Source: Ancrocorticia populi
GTDB lineage: Bacteria; Actinomycetota; Actinomycetes; Actinomycetales; Actinomycetaceae
Assembly: GCF_003123745.1 (NCBI RefSeq)
Contig: NZ_QETB01000005.1
Span: 1-64,000, forward strand
Reading direction: 5' to 3'
DNA: 64,000 nt
A program made the translations under genes and the position numbers. This document shows positions 53,256 to 62,363 of the stretch, one piece after another. Numbering within the stretch: position 1 is the stretch's first letter; every line of letters begins with the position of its first letter. The notes under the pieces were generated by a model that ran no database searches, was not told the DNA's origin, and saw only the letters and a list, made by a program, of their open reading frames with translations.

Positions 53256-53762
53256 ATGGCAAACGAAACGTATGTGACCGTCAGGGGTTTCACTGGAGCG
53301 GATCCTCGTCTTTTTCGCAATGAGGATGGTGGTACAACCGTCCTCTTTCGAGTTGGGGTGACTCCTCGGTCCTTCAACCGCAAGTCGGAGAAATTCGAGG
53401 ATGGCGCGACCACATGGTATTCGATCCGGTGCTATGGGCCGCTCGCGGATAATGTAATCAATTCAGTTTTCCGCGGAACACCTGTGGTCGTGCGCGGGAA
53501 GCTTAGCCATCGCGAATCGGTTGATAAGGAAGGTGTGAACAGGTACGAGATCACCGTTGTCGCGGACTCGGTGGGTATTGATTTGAACACGGGTCAAGCT
53601 CGGTTCACATCTGTGAAGAACCAGCGTCTAGACGCCGTTCACGGTGAGCCCGCGGGCTCGGCAAGTGAGGTGCCTGTGGCAGACGAGGAGCCGCCATATT
53701 CGGCCGATGATCCGCTGGAATACAGCACCGATCCTGCCGGGAATCTTGCGGGTGTGAGCTAG
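53256..53762 (+). CDS. ssb: Single-stranded DNA-binding protein
   Basis: This 168-residue protein has an N-terminal OB fold (about residues 1-110). It is recognised by ETYVTVRGFTGADPRLFRNEDGG, VGVTPRSFNRKSEKFEDGATTWYSIRCYGPLADNV and GTPVVVRGKLSHRESVDKEG. The C-terminal tail is acidic (VADEEPPYSADDPLEYSTD) but lacks the canonical DDDIPF end. It is not next to ribosomal genes rpsF/rplI, so it is probably the second, accessory SSB of actinobacteria. AGAAGGAG precedes the ATG. Confidence 0.9.
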   Translation: MANETYVTVRGFTGADPRLFRNEDGGTTVLFRVGVTPRSFNRKSEKFEDGATTWYSIRCYGPLADNVINSVFRGTPVVVRGKLSHRESVDKEGVNRYEITVVADSVGIDLNTGQARFTSVKNQRLDAVHGEPAGSASEVPVADEEPPYSADDPLEYSTDPAGNLAGVS

Positions 53763-53856
53763 GAGGGCTCAGGCGACTTTATGGAATCGGCCCTGTATCC
53801 TTGTACGGGGCCGTTTTCCTGCGGCCGATAGCAAGCAACAATTGGGATGGAGCCTC

Positions 53857-55539
53857 GTGGCAGAGTACATCTACCAGATGATTCGCGCGGATAAGCGCGT
53901 GGGTGACAAGACAATTCTTGATAACGTGACAATGGCCTTCTACCCGGGTGCCAAGATCGGCATGGTGGGTCCGAATGGTGCGGGTAAGTCCACGATCCTC
54001 AAGATCATGGCCGGTTTGGATGAGGCGTCCAACGGGGAGGCTCGGCTTACCCCGGGTTATAGCGTCGGCATCCTCATGCAGGAGCCGCCGCTCGATGAGG
54101 ACAAGACAGTTCTAGAAAACGTGGAGCAGGGCCGCGCAGAGATTATCGGCAAGCTCCGCCGCTTCAACGAGATCGGCGAAGAAATGGCCGATCCCGATGC
54201 GGATTTTGACGCACTGATGGAAGAGATGGGCAAGCTTCAGGGAGAGATTGACGCCGCTGATGCGTGGGATTTGGACGCCCAGCTCCAGCAGGCGATGGAT
54301 GCCCTTCGCTGCCCTCCGGGCGATGTGCCCGTGACCGTACTGTCGGGCGGCGAACGCCGCCGCGTGGCGCTGTGCCGCCTGCTTCTGGAGGCTCCGGACC
54401 TCCTGCTCCTCGACGAGCCCACCAACCATTTGGACGCAGAATCAGTCCTGTGGCTAGAGCAGCATCTTCAGAACTACCCCGGCGCCGTTATCGCTGTGAC
54501 CCACGATCGTTACTTCCTTGATCATGTGGCTCAGTGGATCGCAGAGGTTGACCGTGGCCGGCTCTACGCATACGAAGGCAACTACTCCGCATACCTGGAG
54601 ACCAAGGAAACCCGTATGGCGGTTCAGGGCAAGAAGGATGCCAAGCTTGCCAAGCGTTTGAAGGATGAGCTCGAATGGGTGAGGTCCTCCGCCAAGGGGC
54701 GTCAGGCCAAGTCCAAGGCCCGTTTGGAACGCTATGAGGAAATGGCGGCCGAAGCCGAGCGCACACGCAAGCTTGATTTCGATGAGATTCAGATTCCGCC
54801 CGGGCCAAGGCTGGGCAACATCGTGCTTGAAGCATCTGATCTGACGAAGGGCTTCGGAGATCGCGTGTTGATCGATGATCTATCCTTCACGCTTCCGCGT
54901 AACGGCATCGTGGGAATCATCGGGCCAAACGGCGTTGGAAAAACAACCCTGTTTAAGACGATCGTGGGCCTCGAACCCCTAGACTCCGGTGACTTGAAGA
55001 TTGGTGATACCGTCAAGATCTCCTATGTGGATCAGAATCGTGCAGGCATTGATCCGAACCAGAGCCTATGGGAAGTGGTTTCGGACGGCCTCGATTACAT
55101 TCAGGTAGGGAACGTTGAAATGCCGTCCCGCGCCTATGTCTCTGCCTTTGGCTTCAAGGGCCCAGATCAGCAGAAGAAGGCTGGCGTACTCTCTGGCGGA
55201 GAGCGTAATCGTCTCAATCTGGCGCTCACTCTCAAACAGGGTGGCAACCTGCTCCTGCTGGACGAGCCGACCAACGATTTGGACGTGGAGACACTCGGCT
55301 CGCTAGAGAATGCGCTCCTTCAGTTCCCGGGCTGCGCCGTGGTGATTACCCACGATCGCTGGTTCCTAGATCGGGTGGCCACGCATATCTTGGCCTATGA
55401 AGGAACTGAAGAGAACCCTGCGAACTGGTACTGGTTCGAGGGCAACTTCGAATCCTACGAGAAGAACAAGGTCGAGCGGCTCGGACCGGAGGCGGCCCGG
55501 CCGAAGTCGGTCACCTACCGGAAGCTCACTCGAGGCTGA
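53857..55539 (+). CDS. ettA: ABC-F protein EttA, translational throttle
   Basis: This 560-residue cytoplasmic ABC-F ATPase has two nucleotide-binding domains: Walker A GPNGAGKST and GPNGVGKTT, signatures LSGGERRRVAL and LSGGERNRLNL. An interdomain P-site tRNA motif lies around residues 250-320 (RMAVQGKKDAKLAKRLKDELEWVRSSAKGRQ, given here in outline). MAEYIYQMIRADKRVGDK at the N-terminus is the EttA signature and fixes the GTG at 53857 as start. It binds the ribosomal E site and gates the first elongation steps according to ATP level. Confidence 0.94.
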   Translation: MAEYIYQMIRADKRVGDKTILDNVTMAFYPGAKIGMVGPNGAGKSTILKIMAGLDEASNGEARLTPGYSVGILMQEPPLDEDKTVLENVEQGRAEIIGKLRRFNEIGEEMADPDADFDALMEEMGKLQGEIDAADAWDLDAQLQQAMDALRCPPGDVPVTVLSGGERRRVALCRLLLEAPDLLLLDEPTNHLDAESVLWLEQHLQNYPGAVIAVTHDRYFLDHVAQWIAEVDRGRLYAYEGNYSAYLETKETRMAVQGKKDAKLAKRLKDELEWVRSSAKGRQAKSKARLERYEEMAAEAERTRKLDFDEIQIPPGPRLGNIVLEASDLTKGFGDRVLIDDLSFTLPRNGIVGIIGPNGVGKTTLFKTIVGLEPLDSGDLKIGDTVKISYVDQNRAGIDPNQSLWEVVSDGLDYIQVGNVEMPSRAYVSAFGFKGPDQQKKAGVLSGGERNRLNLALTLKQGGNLLLLDEPTNDLDVETLGSLENALLQFPGCAVVITHDRWFLDRVATHILAYEGTEENPANWYWFEGNFESYEKNKVERLGPEAARPKSVTYRKLTRG

Positions 55540-55540
55540 G

Positions 55541-56449
55541 CTACTCCTTGATGGAGCGCAATCGCACCATGCCCTCTTGAGACATGGTGGCGATGTGCTT
55601 GCCATCTTGGAAGAACTTCGCGATGGAGAGCCCGCGCCCGTTCTGGGCGGACGGGCTCTCCAGATCCGCGAGGATCCAATCGGAGACGTCGAAGTTTCGA
55701 TGCCACCAGATCGAGTGGTCCAGAGTAGCCACTGACGCCGCCGGATGCCCCCAGAATATGCCGGTGTTTCGCATCACTGGCTCTAGCATGAGCTGATCGC
55801 ACGAATAGCCCAGCATCGCCCGTTGAAGGAGCTTTGAGGACCCCTCGGGCATCTTGCTGCGTGTACGAAACCAGATCTGCGTGTGGTTTGTTGGCGGATC
55901 AGCAGGGCGGACGAAGATGTTCCCATCAACGTGTCGCATGTCGATCGCATTAGTTGTAGACATGAGGTGGCCCCAGTGGTTATCCACCTGAGCAAAGAAG
56001 TCCACGGAGGAGGGCACTGATTCTGGATCCGGAGCCTCGGGCATTGGGGTACCGAAAGACGGCCCCGGCTGGAGCAGCTGGAAAGAGATCCGGGCAGTAA
56101 AGATGATCGTCCCGTTTTGGCGAGCGCGCACGCTACGGGTAGAAAATGACCGGGCGTCGTTGAGTTCAAACACCTCAAACTCAGTGGGGGTATCGGTACC
56201 CCCGGGCCGCAAGAAAGCCGCGGTGATGGAGTGAGCAAGCCGCTCATCTGGATCCGTCCCGAGGTTCACGGTATCGGCTGCGGCCACGGTGGCCTGAGCG
56301 AGGATCTGGCCACCGTACACGCGCCCGCCCAATTGGCGCATATTTGAGCCCCGATATGCGTTGTCTCCTAGCCGCTCCAGCCTCAGAGTGTTGAGGATGC
56401 TCGCCAGAGGCTCGTTTGTGCACTCGGGAAGCCCGATATATTCCGTCAT
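55541..56449 (-). CDS. Acyl-CoA thioesterase II (TesB-like)
   Basis: The protein is 302 residues from the ATG at 56449 (AGAAGGAC upstream). It is a double hot-dog fold: RQLGGRVYGGQILAQATVAA marks the N-terminal half, and VATLDHSIWWHRNFDVSDWILADLESPSAQNGRGLSIAKFFQDG the C-terminal half with the conserved Asp and Gln. It cleaves acyl-CoA esters to free fatty acids. It is convergent with ettA, the stops only 1 bp apart. Confidence 0.9.
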   Translation of the reverse strand: MTEYIGLPECTNEPLASILNTLRLERLGDNAYRGSNMRQLGGRVYGGQILAQATVAAADTVNLGTDPDERLAHSITAAFLRPGGTDTPTEFEVFELNDARSFSTRSVRARQNGTIIFTARISFQLLQPGPSFGTPMPEAPDPESVPSSVDFFAQVDNHWGHLMSTTNAIDMRHVDGNIFVRPADPPTNHTQIWFRTRSKMPEGSSKLLQRAMLGYSCDQLMLEPVMRNTGIFWGHPAASVATLDHSIWWHRNFDVSDWILADLESPSAQNGRGLSIAKFFQDGKHIATMSQEGMVRLRSIKE

Positions 56450-56580
56450 GTAATTGTCCTTCTGCACTCGAATCAGACCACATCATGCTATCAATCCTGA
56501 ATGCGTGATAAGCGCTCACTCGTTCGATGTAACGGCGTTTCAGGTCACCTTGCCCACTACATCACACGCGAAACCAACTA

Positions 56581-56597
56581 TTACGGAACTTCAGTAA
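56581..56597. promoter_or_regulatory. Palindrome TTAC-n-GAA-n-TTC-n-GTAA upstream of malQ
   Basis: The half-sites are perfectly symmetric around a single central base, with mismatches only at the n positions. It lies 105 bp before the malQ start and is a candidate regulator site. Confidence 0.4.
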
Positions 56598-56627
56598 CGG
56601 TGTTCATGTCACACTTCGTGCCAGTTC

Positions 56628-56641
56628 TGCAAACTGTTGCA
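56628..56641. promoter_or_regulatory. Inverted repeat TGCAA-ACTG-TTGCA upstream of malQ
   Basis: Perfect 5-bp arms occur 60 bp before the malQ start. TTGCA half-sites are common in MalR-type LacI operators of maltose genes in actinobacteria, so this may be the malQ operator. Inferred only. Confidence 0.42.
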
Positions 56642-56701
56642 TGATCTGGCAAAATGGTGATGATCGAGGGCGATTACTTCCCGTCCCCTAAAGGAGTGGT
56701 G

Positions 56702-58849
56702 ATGACAGAGCTGGCGCCAGGCAGAGACCTTCTAACGCAACTTGCCGAATCCTATGGCATAGCTACTGACTATTGGGCGTTCAACGGGGATCTTACTCAG
56801 GTCGCGGACTCGACCATTATCAAGGTATTGGGCGGGATGGGGGTGGATGCCAAGACGGAGCTTTCTGCCCGCGAGGCACTGCGCGATGCCGAACTGAGGC
56901 CGTGGCGCGAGGTGCTGCCCGAATGCACCGTAGTACCACAGGGGAGCGAAGTAGCCATTCCCGTTCATCTTTCGCATGGCGCGAAGGTGAGGGTTGAACT
57001 GACTTATGAAGATGGCAGAACCACCACTCTCTCGCAGGTGGAGGACTTCACGCCTCCGCGGGATGTGGACGGCCAGCTCACGGGTCAAGCCTCTTTCAAA
57101 ATTCCGAACGATCTGCCACTGGGCTACCACAGACTCACCTGCAGTGTTGAACTCCCGATCGATCTTGCTCCTGAGGTCACGGATGCGCCGCTGATCGTGG
57201 TGCCGAATCGCCTGCCGTCTCCGGGTGAAAAAGGTGGAGACGGTTGGGGCGTCATGGCGCAGCTCTACTCAGTTTGTTCGAAGAACTCATGGGGCATTGG
57301 CGATACGTCGGACCTCAAGGAACTGTGCTCCCTAGTGGGCGCGGAAGGCGGAGATTTCCTCCTCATCAATCCGCTCCATGCCGCCGAGCCCGTCGGCCAT
57401 ATGACGCCCTCGCCCTACCTGCCAGTAACTCGCCGCTTCTTCAATCCGATCTATATCCGCCCCGAGGATATCCGCGAGGTGGCATACATGCCCAGCTCCC
57501 AGCGAGCCCTAGTGGAGTGGGCAGGGGAGGAACCAAAGAAGGCCGCGGTAACCCCAGGAACGATTGAGCGCGATTCTGCGTGGGAGGCGAAGCGTCAGGC
57601 GCTCGAACTGATCTTCAACGAGCCCCGTTCGGCCGCCCGCCAGCGTGATTTTGAGAGATTCCGTGTCGCCGAGGGAAGCGGCCTCGAGAACTTTGCCTTC
57701 TGGTGTGCGCTGCGCGAGAAGTACGGTGAGGATTTCCCGGAAGCGCTCCGGAGCCCGGCAACCCCGCAGGCCTCGGCCGAACGCGCAGCCCTGTCAGAGC
57801 GGATCGATTTTTACGCTTGGATGCAGTGGGTGATTGATGATCAGCTCGCTGAGGCTCAGCGCTCTGCGCTCTCTTCGGGCATGCACATTGGTATCTTTCA
57901 CGATCTCGCGGTGGGCGTGCATGCCTGCGGCTCGGATACGTGGTCGCTGCCGGAAGCATTCGCTGATGGTGTAACCGTTGGTGCACCGCCGGATATGTAC
58001 AATCAATTGGGTCAGAACTGGTCCCAGCCGCCATGGCGTCCGGATTCGCTGCGACGCTTGGCCTACGCTCCTCTGCGCGATATGGCCCGAACGGTTCTAC
58101 GCCATGCTGGAGCCGTGAGAGTGGATCACGTGATGGGACTCTTCCGCCTGTGGTGGATCCCCGAGGGTAACGGTGCCTCGGATGGAGCTTACGTGCGCTT
58201 TGATCACGACGCGATGCTGGGTGTGCTCATGCTTGAGGCCCAACGTGCCGATGCTGTGGTAGTAGGCGAGGATCTAGGCAACGTAGAGCCTTGGGTTCGC
58301 GATTATCTTAATGCGCGCGGCATTCTGGGCACGTCTGTCCTGTGGTTCGAACAGAATCAGGATGGCCAGTTCAAGCGCCCGGAGGAGTTCCGCGCCCAGT
58401 CCCTCGTCACGGTAGACACCCACGATCTGCCCCCTCTGGCAGGTTATTTGGCGGGCGAGCACGTGGATCTGCGTGATCGGCTCCACCTGCTTACGGAGCC
58501 GGTGGAGGAGGTGCGCACAGACGCGCTAGCGGAGCGCGGCCGCATGGTGGATCGCCTGAGGGAATTCGGCCTGCTGTCCGATATCCCGACCGAACGTGAG
58601 ATCATCGAGGCGATGCACTGCTATATCGCCCGCACTCCCGCTCAACTGTTGGCGATCTCGCTCACGGACGCGGTGGGTGAACGGAAGGCGCAGAACGTTC
58701 CGGGAACAGATCAGGAGTATGAGAACTGGCGCGTGCCGCTCACGGATAGCTCAGAAAACCTCGTTCTGGTGGAGGATCTGGCTAAGAATCCACGTCTCAA
58801 CTCCCTCCTGCAACGTTTCAAGAAGGAACTCTCCGCAAGTCGCTCATAA
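56702..58849 (+). CDS. malQ: 4-alpha-glucanotransferase (amylomaltase, GH77)
   Basis: The protein is about 715 residues from ATG 56702, chosen for AAAGGAG upstream. It has an N-terminal beta-rich extension (about residues 1-165) typical of actinobacterial MalQ. The GH77 barrel contains VRVDHVMGLFRLWWIPEG (nucleophile Asp), VVGEDLGNVEPWVRDYL (acid/base Glu) and VTVDTHDLPPLAGYLAG. It transfers alpha-1,4-glucan segments between maltodextrins. The catalytic residues are all in place. The PTS genes follow after 49 bp. Confidence 0.93.
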   Translation: MTELAPGRDLLTQLAESYGIATDYWAFNGDLTQVADSTIIKVLGGMGVDAKTELSAREALRDAELRPWREVLPECTVVPQGSEVAIPVHLSHGAKVRVELTYEDGRTTTLSQVEDFTPPRDVDGQLTGQASFKIPNDLPLGYHRLTCSVELPIDLAPEVTDAPLIVVPNRLPSPGEKGGDGWGVMAQLYSVCSKNSWGIGDTSDLKELCSLVGAEGGDFLLINPLHAAEPVGHMTPSPYLPVTRRFFNPIYIRPEDIREVAYMPSSQRALVEWAGEEPKKAAVTPGTIERDSAWEAKRQALELIFNEPRSAARQRDFERFRVAEGSGLENFAFWCALREKYGEDFPEALRSPATPQASAERAALSERIDFYAWMQWVIDDQLAEAQRSALSSGMHIGIFHDLAVGVHACGSDTWSLPEAFADGVTVGAPPDMYNQLGQNWSQPPWRPDSLRRLAYAPLRDMARTVLRHAGAVRVDHVMGLFRLWWIPEGNGASDGAYVRFDHDAMLGVLMLEAQRADAVVVGEDLGNVEPWVRDYLNARGILGTSVLWFEQNQDGQFKRPEEFRAQSLVTVDTHDLPPLAGYLAGEHVDLRDRLHLLTEPVEEVRTDALAERGRMVDRLREFGLLSDIPTEREIIEAMHCYIARTPAQLLAISLTDAVGERKAQNVPGTDQEYENWRVPLTDSSENLVLVEDLAKNPRLNSLLQRFKKELSASRS

Positions 58850-58898
58850 CCGGGGTAGTCTGGTGCCAGAGAAGCACTAACCGAACTGGAGTAGAGAG

Positions 58899-59135
58899 AT
58901 GACGAAGGCTGAAGGTATACTTCACGCGCTTGGTGGCTCAGACAATCTGAAGAGCCTCGAACCGTGTATCACCCGTTTACGCGTTGTTGTCAACGATCCT
59001 GAGAAGGTCAACGAATCAGGGCTTCGTGAGTCTGGCGCATTCGGCGTGGTGCTGCAGGGTCAGGTAGTCCAGGTTGTTGTTGGCCCGGAGGCAGATGATC
59101 TTGGTGAGGCCATCAGCGAACTCACTAACGAGTAG
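58899..59135 (+). CDS. Stand-alone PTS EIIB domain, glucose type
   Basis: This 78-residue single-domain EIIB has the phosphorylated Cys23 in SLEPCITRLRVVVNDPEKV, the hallmark of glucose/N-acetylglucosamine-family IIB. FGVVLQGQVVQVVVGPEADDL completes the fold. It receives phosphate from EIIA (next gene) and passes it to sugar on an EIIC, but no EIIC gene lies nearby. GGAGTAGAGAG precedes the ATG. Confidence 0.88.
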   Translation: MTKAEGILHALGGSDNLKSLEPCITRLRVVVNDPEKVNESGLRESGAFGVVLQGQVVQVVVGPEADDLGEAISELTNE

Positions 59136-59152
59136 CATCGAAAGGTAAGCCA

Positions 59153-59608
59153 ATGACGCTGGTAATTGCCGCGCCAGTTTCAGGGGAGATCATTCCCATG
59201 CGGGACGTTCCCGATCCCGTGTTTTCTGCCATGATGGTTGGCCCGGGCGCCGCCATTGCTCCGTTCCCCGGTGGGCTCACGGTTGTGGCTCCTTGCGCGG
59301 GCACCGTCCGCAAGGTTCAGGCCCACGGAGTCCTCATCGATTCGGGTGATGGCATGGGCGTGCTGGTTCACCTTGGGTTGGATACGTGCGAACTCGATGG
59401 CGAGGGCTTCGACGTTCTGGTCAAGGACGGGCAAGAGGTAACGCAAGGCCAGCCGCTGGTGTTGTGGAATACGAGCGTCGCGACCGAAGAGGGCTACTCG
59501 CTGTGCTCGCCCATCGTTGTGGTTGGGGCGGACAAGAACGCAGTCTCCATCGTGGCGGAGGGTCCGAAGGTGGAGGCCGGTAAGCCCTTCCTCCACGTAG
59601 AGCAGTAG
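59153..59608 (+). CDS. PTS EIIA component, glucose (Crr) type
   Basis: This 151-residue cytoplasmic EIIA has His58 (VRKVQAHGVLIDSGDG) and His73 (VLVHLGLDT), equivalent to His75 and His90 of E. coli Crr. The phosphate arrives on His73. It partners the EIIB encoded 17 bp upstream. The two genes lack an EIIC, so the transporter or regulatory partner must be elsewhere in the genome. A strong terminator follows. Confidence 0.9.
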   Translation: MTLVIAAPVSGEIIPMRDVPDPVFSAMMVGPGAAIAPFPGGLTVVAPCAGTVRKVQAHGVLIDSGDGMGVLVHLGLDTCELDGEGFDVLVKDGQEVTQGQPLVLWNTSVATEEGYSLCSPIVVVGADKNAVSIVAEGPKVEAGKPFLHVEQ

Positions 59609-59631
59609 CGCTTAGATTAATAACGATGACG

Positions 59632-59659
59632 AAGCGGGCAGCCAAATGGCTGCCCGCTT
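59632..59659. terminator. Strong hairpin between PTS EIIA and pepN (convergent)
   Basis: Perfect 12-bp arms AAGCGGGCAGCC and GGCTGCCCGCTT with a 4-nt AAAT loop lie between two convergent genes. It can serve both directions. Confidence 0.8.
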
Positions 59660-59689
59660 GGCCACTCAGAGATCTGACGCAATCCCGGA

Positions 59690-62245
59690 TTAGACGGTGG
59701 CGTCCACTTCCTGCGCCTTGAGGGCGCGCGCTGCCAGATCAACCGATTCAGAGACTAGGCGCACGCACGCCGGTGCGGCGCCCGCATGCTCGGCCAACCA
59801 TTCCTCTCCTAGCCCCACGAGGTCAACACCAAGATCAGTGCGGCCGGTGAGCTGGATCGGGAACGCGTACTCCAACATGTTCTTCGCGATTTCTACGGTG
59901 TGGTTATCCCACTGGGCTTCGGCATCGGCGAAGTAGCGTTCGGCATACGGGACGAGGGATTCGGCCGAGGAGCGCGAGATACCCAAGCAGAGGTTGCGCT
60001 GAACTGTGTTGGATACCGTATCGCCGGTGATGTCCGCCCATACCTGCTCGCGCACCTCAGGGTTGGGGAGGGCGCCACGAGCCTGCGCGGAGTAGATCTG
60101 GCCGTATGAGGTGTTATCGCGCTCGTATTCGGCGGCAATCTCGTCCTCACCGATGTAACCGGCGGCGGCCAGTGCCACATGGATGAGCCAACGAACCTCC
60201 GCGTCAACTTCATAACCCTCGGGAACGCCTACACCGTCCAGCCAGCCGCGGACGCGGCCAAACTGTTCATCGGTCACGGCAAACCGCATGGCAGCACTAG
60301 CGATCTGTAGCTGATTGTCCGAGCCGGGTTCGGCCGAATCGAGGATCTGGAAGATCTGGTTCGCAACCTGAAGCTTGAGATTCTCGCGGCCCGCGGGTGC
60401 TGAGTAGAGGTTCGTGGCGGTGCCCAACTGGGCGATAACCTGACGCAACACAGTGCCGTCGGTTTCATCCGGCAGTGCCTTGAGCACAATGGCAGTGAAA
60501 GCGGTGGCCGAAAGCAGGCCGTCGCGGCACATGTTCCAAGCCGAGAGCAGCACCTGAGTACGGGCCAGATGATCGTCGAACGCGTCCAGATGCTCGATCG
60601 CAGTGTCTAGCGAATCTTCGTCCATCCGAATCTTGCCGTAGGCGTAGTCACCGTCATTCACCAAGATGAGTGCGGCGCGCTTCTTGCCAGCGAATTCTGG
60701 GACCTCGGTGGTTTCGCCAGCGATATCCAGCTCCGTGCTGATAGTGCGCACAAGGCGTCCGCCAACCAGATCGTAGCCGCCAACACCGATGCGGTGCGGG
60801 CGAAGCGAGGAACGGCCATCGGACTCTTGGAGGATGGAAAGGGACTGGACCACTCCGTCGTCGTCGGTAGAAATAACTGGGGAAAGTACGTTCACGCCGG
60901 ACTCTTCAAGCCACAACTTCGTCCATTCGGACAGATCGCGTCCGGAGGACTTCTCCAACTCAACCAACAGATCCTTGAGTGTGGCGTTGCCCCAAGCATT
61001 CTGCTGGATGTACGCGCGCACGCCGGCAAGGAACTCCTCTTGGCCCACCCACGCCACGAGTTGCTTGAGCACGGACGCGCCCTTGCCGTACGTGATGCCG
61101 TCGAAGTTGATGAGTACGGTCTCGATATCTACGGCGTCGGCCGCGATCGGGTGAGTAGAGGGTAGCTGGTCCTCCTGCGTGGCCCATGACTTCTCGGAAG
61201 CGAGGAAGGTGACCCACGCGTCCGTGAGCGCCGTGTTGTTGACGGCGGCGAGGTGGCTCATGTACTCGGCGAACGATTCGTTCAGCCAGAGATCGTCCCA
61301 CCACTTCATGGTGACCAGATCGCCGAACCACATGTGGGCCTGCTCGTGCAGAATGGTGATAAGGCGGCGATCGATCATCGCACCCGTGGGCTTGGTGCGG
61401 AATACGTAGGATTCCACGATCGTCACGTTGCCGGGATGTTCCATGGCGCCCGCGTTGTATTCGGGGCAGAAAATCTGATCGTACTTACGGAACGGGTAGG
61501 GGAAGCCGTAGTTGGCCTCATAAAACTCGAAGCCCTGCTTCGTGATGAGGAACAGCTCCTCAGGGTCCAAGTACTCCTTGAGGGACTTGCGGGCCCACAC
61601 GCCCAGCGGAATATCGCGGCCGTCAACGCTATGGTACGAATCATTGCTATACCCATCGTAGGGGCCCGCGATGATCGAGGTTAGGTAGGTGGACATGCGC
61701 TCGGTGGGCGTAAAGCTCCACGTCGCGGTGCCGTCGCCTGCCGGGACGGGCTCGGGGCTGGGGGAGTTCGAGAACACGCGCCAGCTTTCCGGTGCCTTCA
61801 CGGTGAAGGTGAAGTCCGCCTTGAGATCCGGTTGCTCAAAGTTGGCGAACACGCGGCGGGCATCAGCCACCTCGAACTGAGAGTAGAGGTAGGCCTCTCC
61901 GTCCGCGGGATCCACGTAACGGTGCAGGCCCTCGCCCGTGCGGGAGTAGTCCATCGTGGACTCCACGCGCACGGTGTTTTCCTCCGCGAGGTCCGTGAGC
62001 GGGAAGCGAGAATCGGCGAACGCGGCCGGATCCAGCGCCGTGCCGTTGAGGTTTACAGCCTCAACCGAGTTGGCGATGATGTCAAGGAAGGTGGATGCTC
62101 CGGACTTGGCCGAGAAATCGATCTCCGTGATGGCCGTGAAGGTTGTGTCCGAAACCGTCAGATCCAGATCTACCCGATAATGATGAGTTGAGACGATACT
62201 TGAGCGCTCCATGGCTTCGGTGCGCTGCAGGTTTGTGCCTGGCAT
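59690..62245 (-). CDS. pepN: Aminopeptidase N (M1 zinc metallopeptidase)
   Basis: This 851-residue cytoplasmic M1 peptidase has the substrate-binding motif GAMEH (residues 266-270). The zinc-binding motif is HEQAH (300-304), followed by WLNESFAEYMSHLAAVN with the third ligand Glu. The N-terminal beta domain and the long ERAP1-like helical C-terminal domain give the standard length of actinobacterial PepN. It removes N-terminal amino acids from peptides. The ATG at 62245 has AGGAC upstream. Confidence 0.95.
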   Translation of the reverse strand: MPGTNLQRTEAMERSSIVSTHHYRVDLDLTVSDTTFTAITEIDFSAKSGASTFLDIIANSVEAVNLNGTALDPAAFADSRFPLTDLAEENTVRVESTMDYSRTGEGLHRYVDPADGEAYLYSQFEVADARRVFANFEQPDLKADFTFTVKAPESWRVFSNSPSPEPVPAGDGTATWSFTPTERMSTYLTSIIAGPYDGYSNDSYHSVDGRDIPLGVWARKSLKEYLDPEELFLITKQGFEFYEANYGFPYPFRKYDQIFCPEYNAGAMEHPGNVTIVESYVFRTKPTGAMIDRRLITILHEQAHMWFGDLVTMKWWDDLWLNESFAEYMSHLAAVNNTALTDAWVTFLASEKSWATQEDQLPSTHPIAADAVDIETVLINFDGITYGKGASVLKQLVAWVGQEEFLAGVRAYIQQNAWGNATLKDLLVELEKSSGRDLSEWTKLWLEESGVNVLSPVISTDDDGVVQSLSILQESDGRSSLRPHRIGVGGYDLVGGRLVRTISTELDIAGETTEVPEFAGKKRAALILVNDGDYAYGKIRMDEDSLDTAIEHLDAFDDHLARTQVLLSAWNMCRDGLLSATAFTAIVLKALPDETDGTVLRQVIAQLGTATNLYSAPAGRENLKLQVANQIFQILDSAEPGSDNQLQIASAAMRFAVTDEQFGRVRGWLDGVGVPEGYEVDAEVRWLIHVALAAAGYIGEDEIAAEYERDNTSYGQIYSAQARGALPNPEVREQVWADITGDTVSNTVQRNLCLGISRSSAESLVPYAERYFADAEAQWDNHTVEIAKNMLEYAFPIQLTGRTDLGVDLVGLGEEWLAEHAGAAPACVRLVSESVDLAARALKAQEVDATV

Positions 62246-62363
62246 GAGTGTCCTAACCGCGCCTAGCCTGTTGGGCGGCGCCTTCTATGAATAGTCCATA
62301 GATAAGATTACGCGAGGTCAGTGAATCCTTGCGACTTAGGCTGATCCGGTGTTCTATGGAGAT

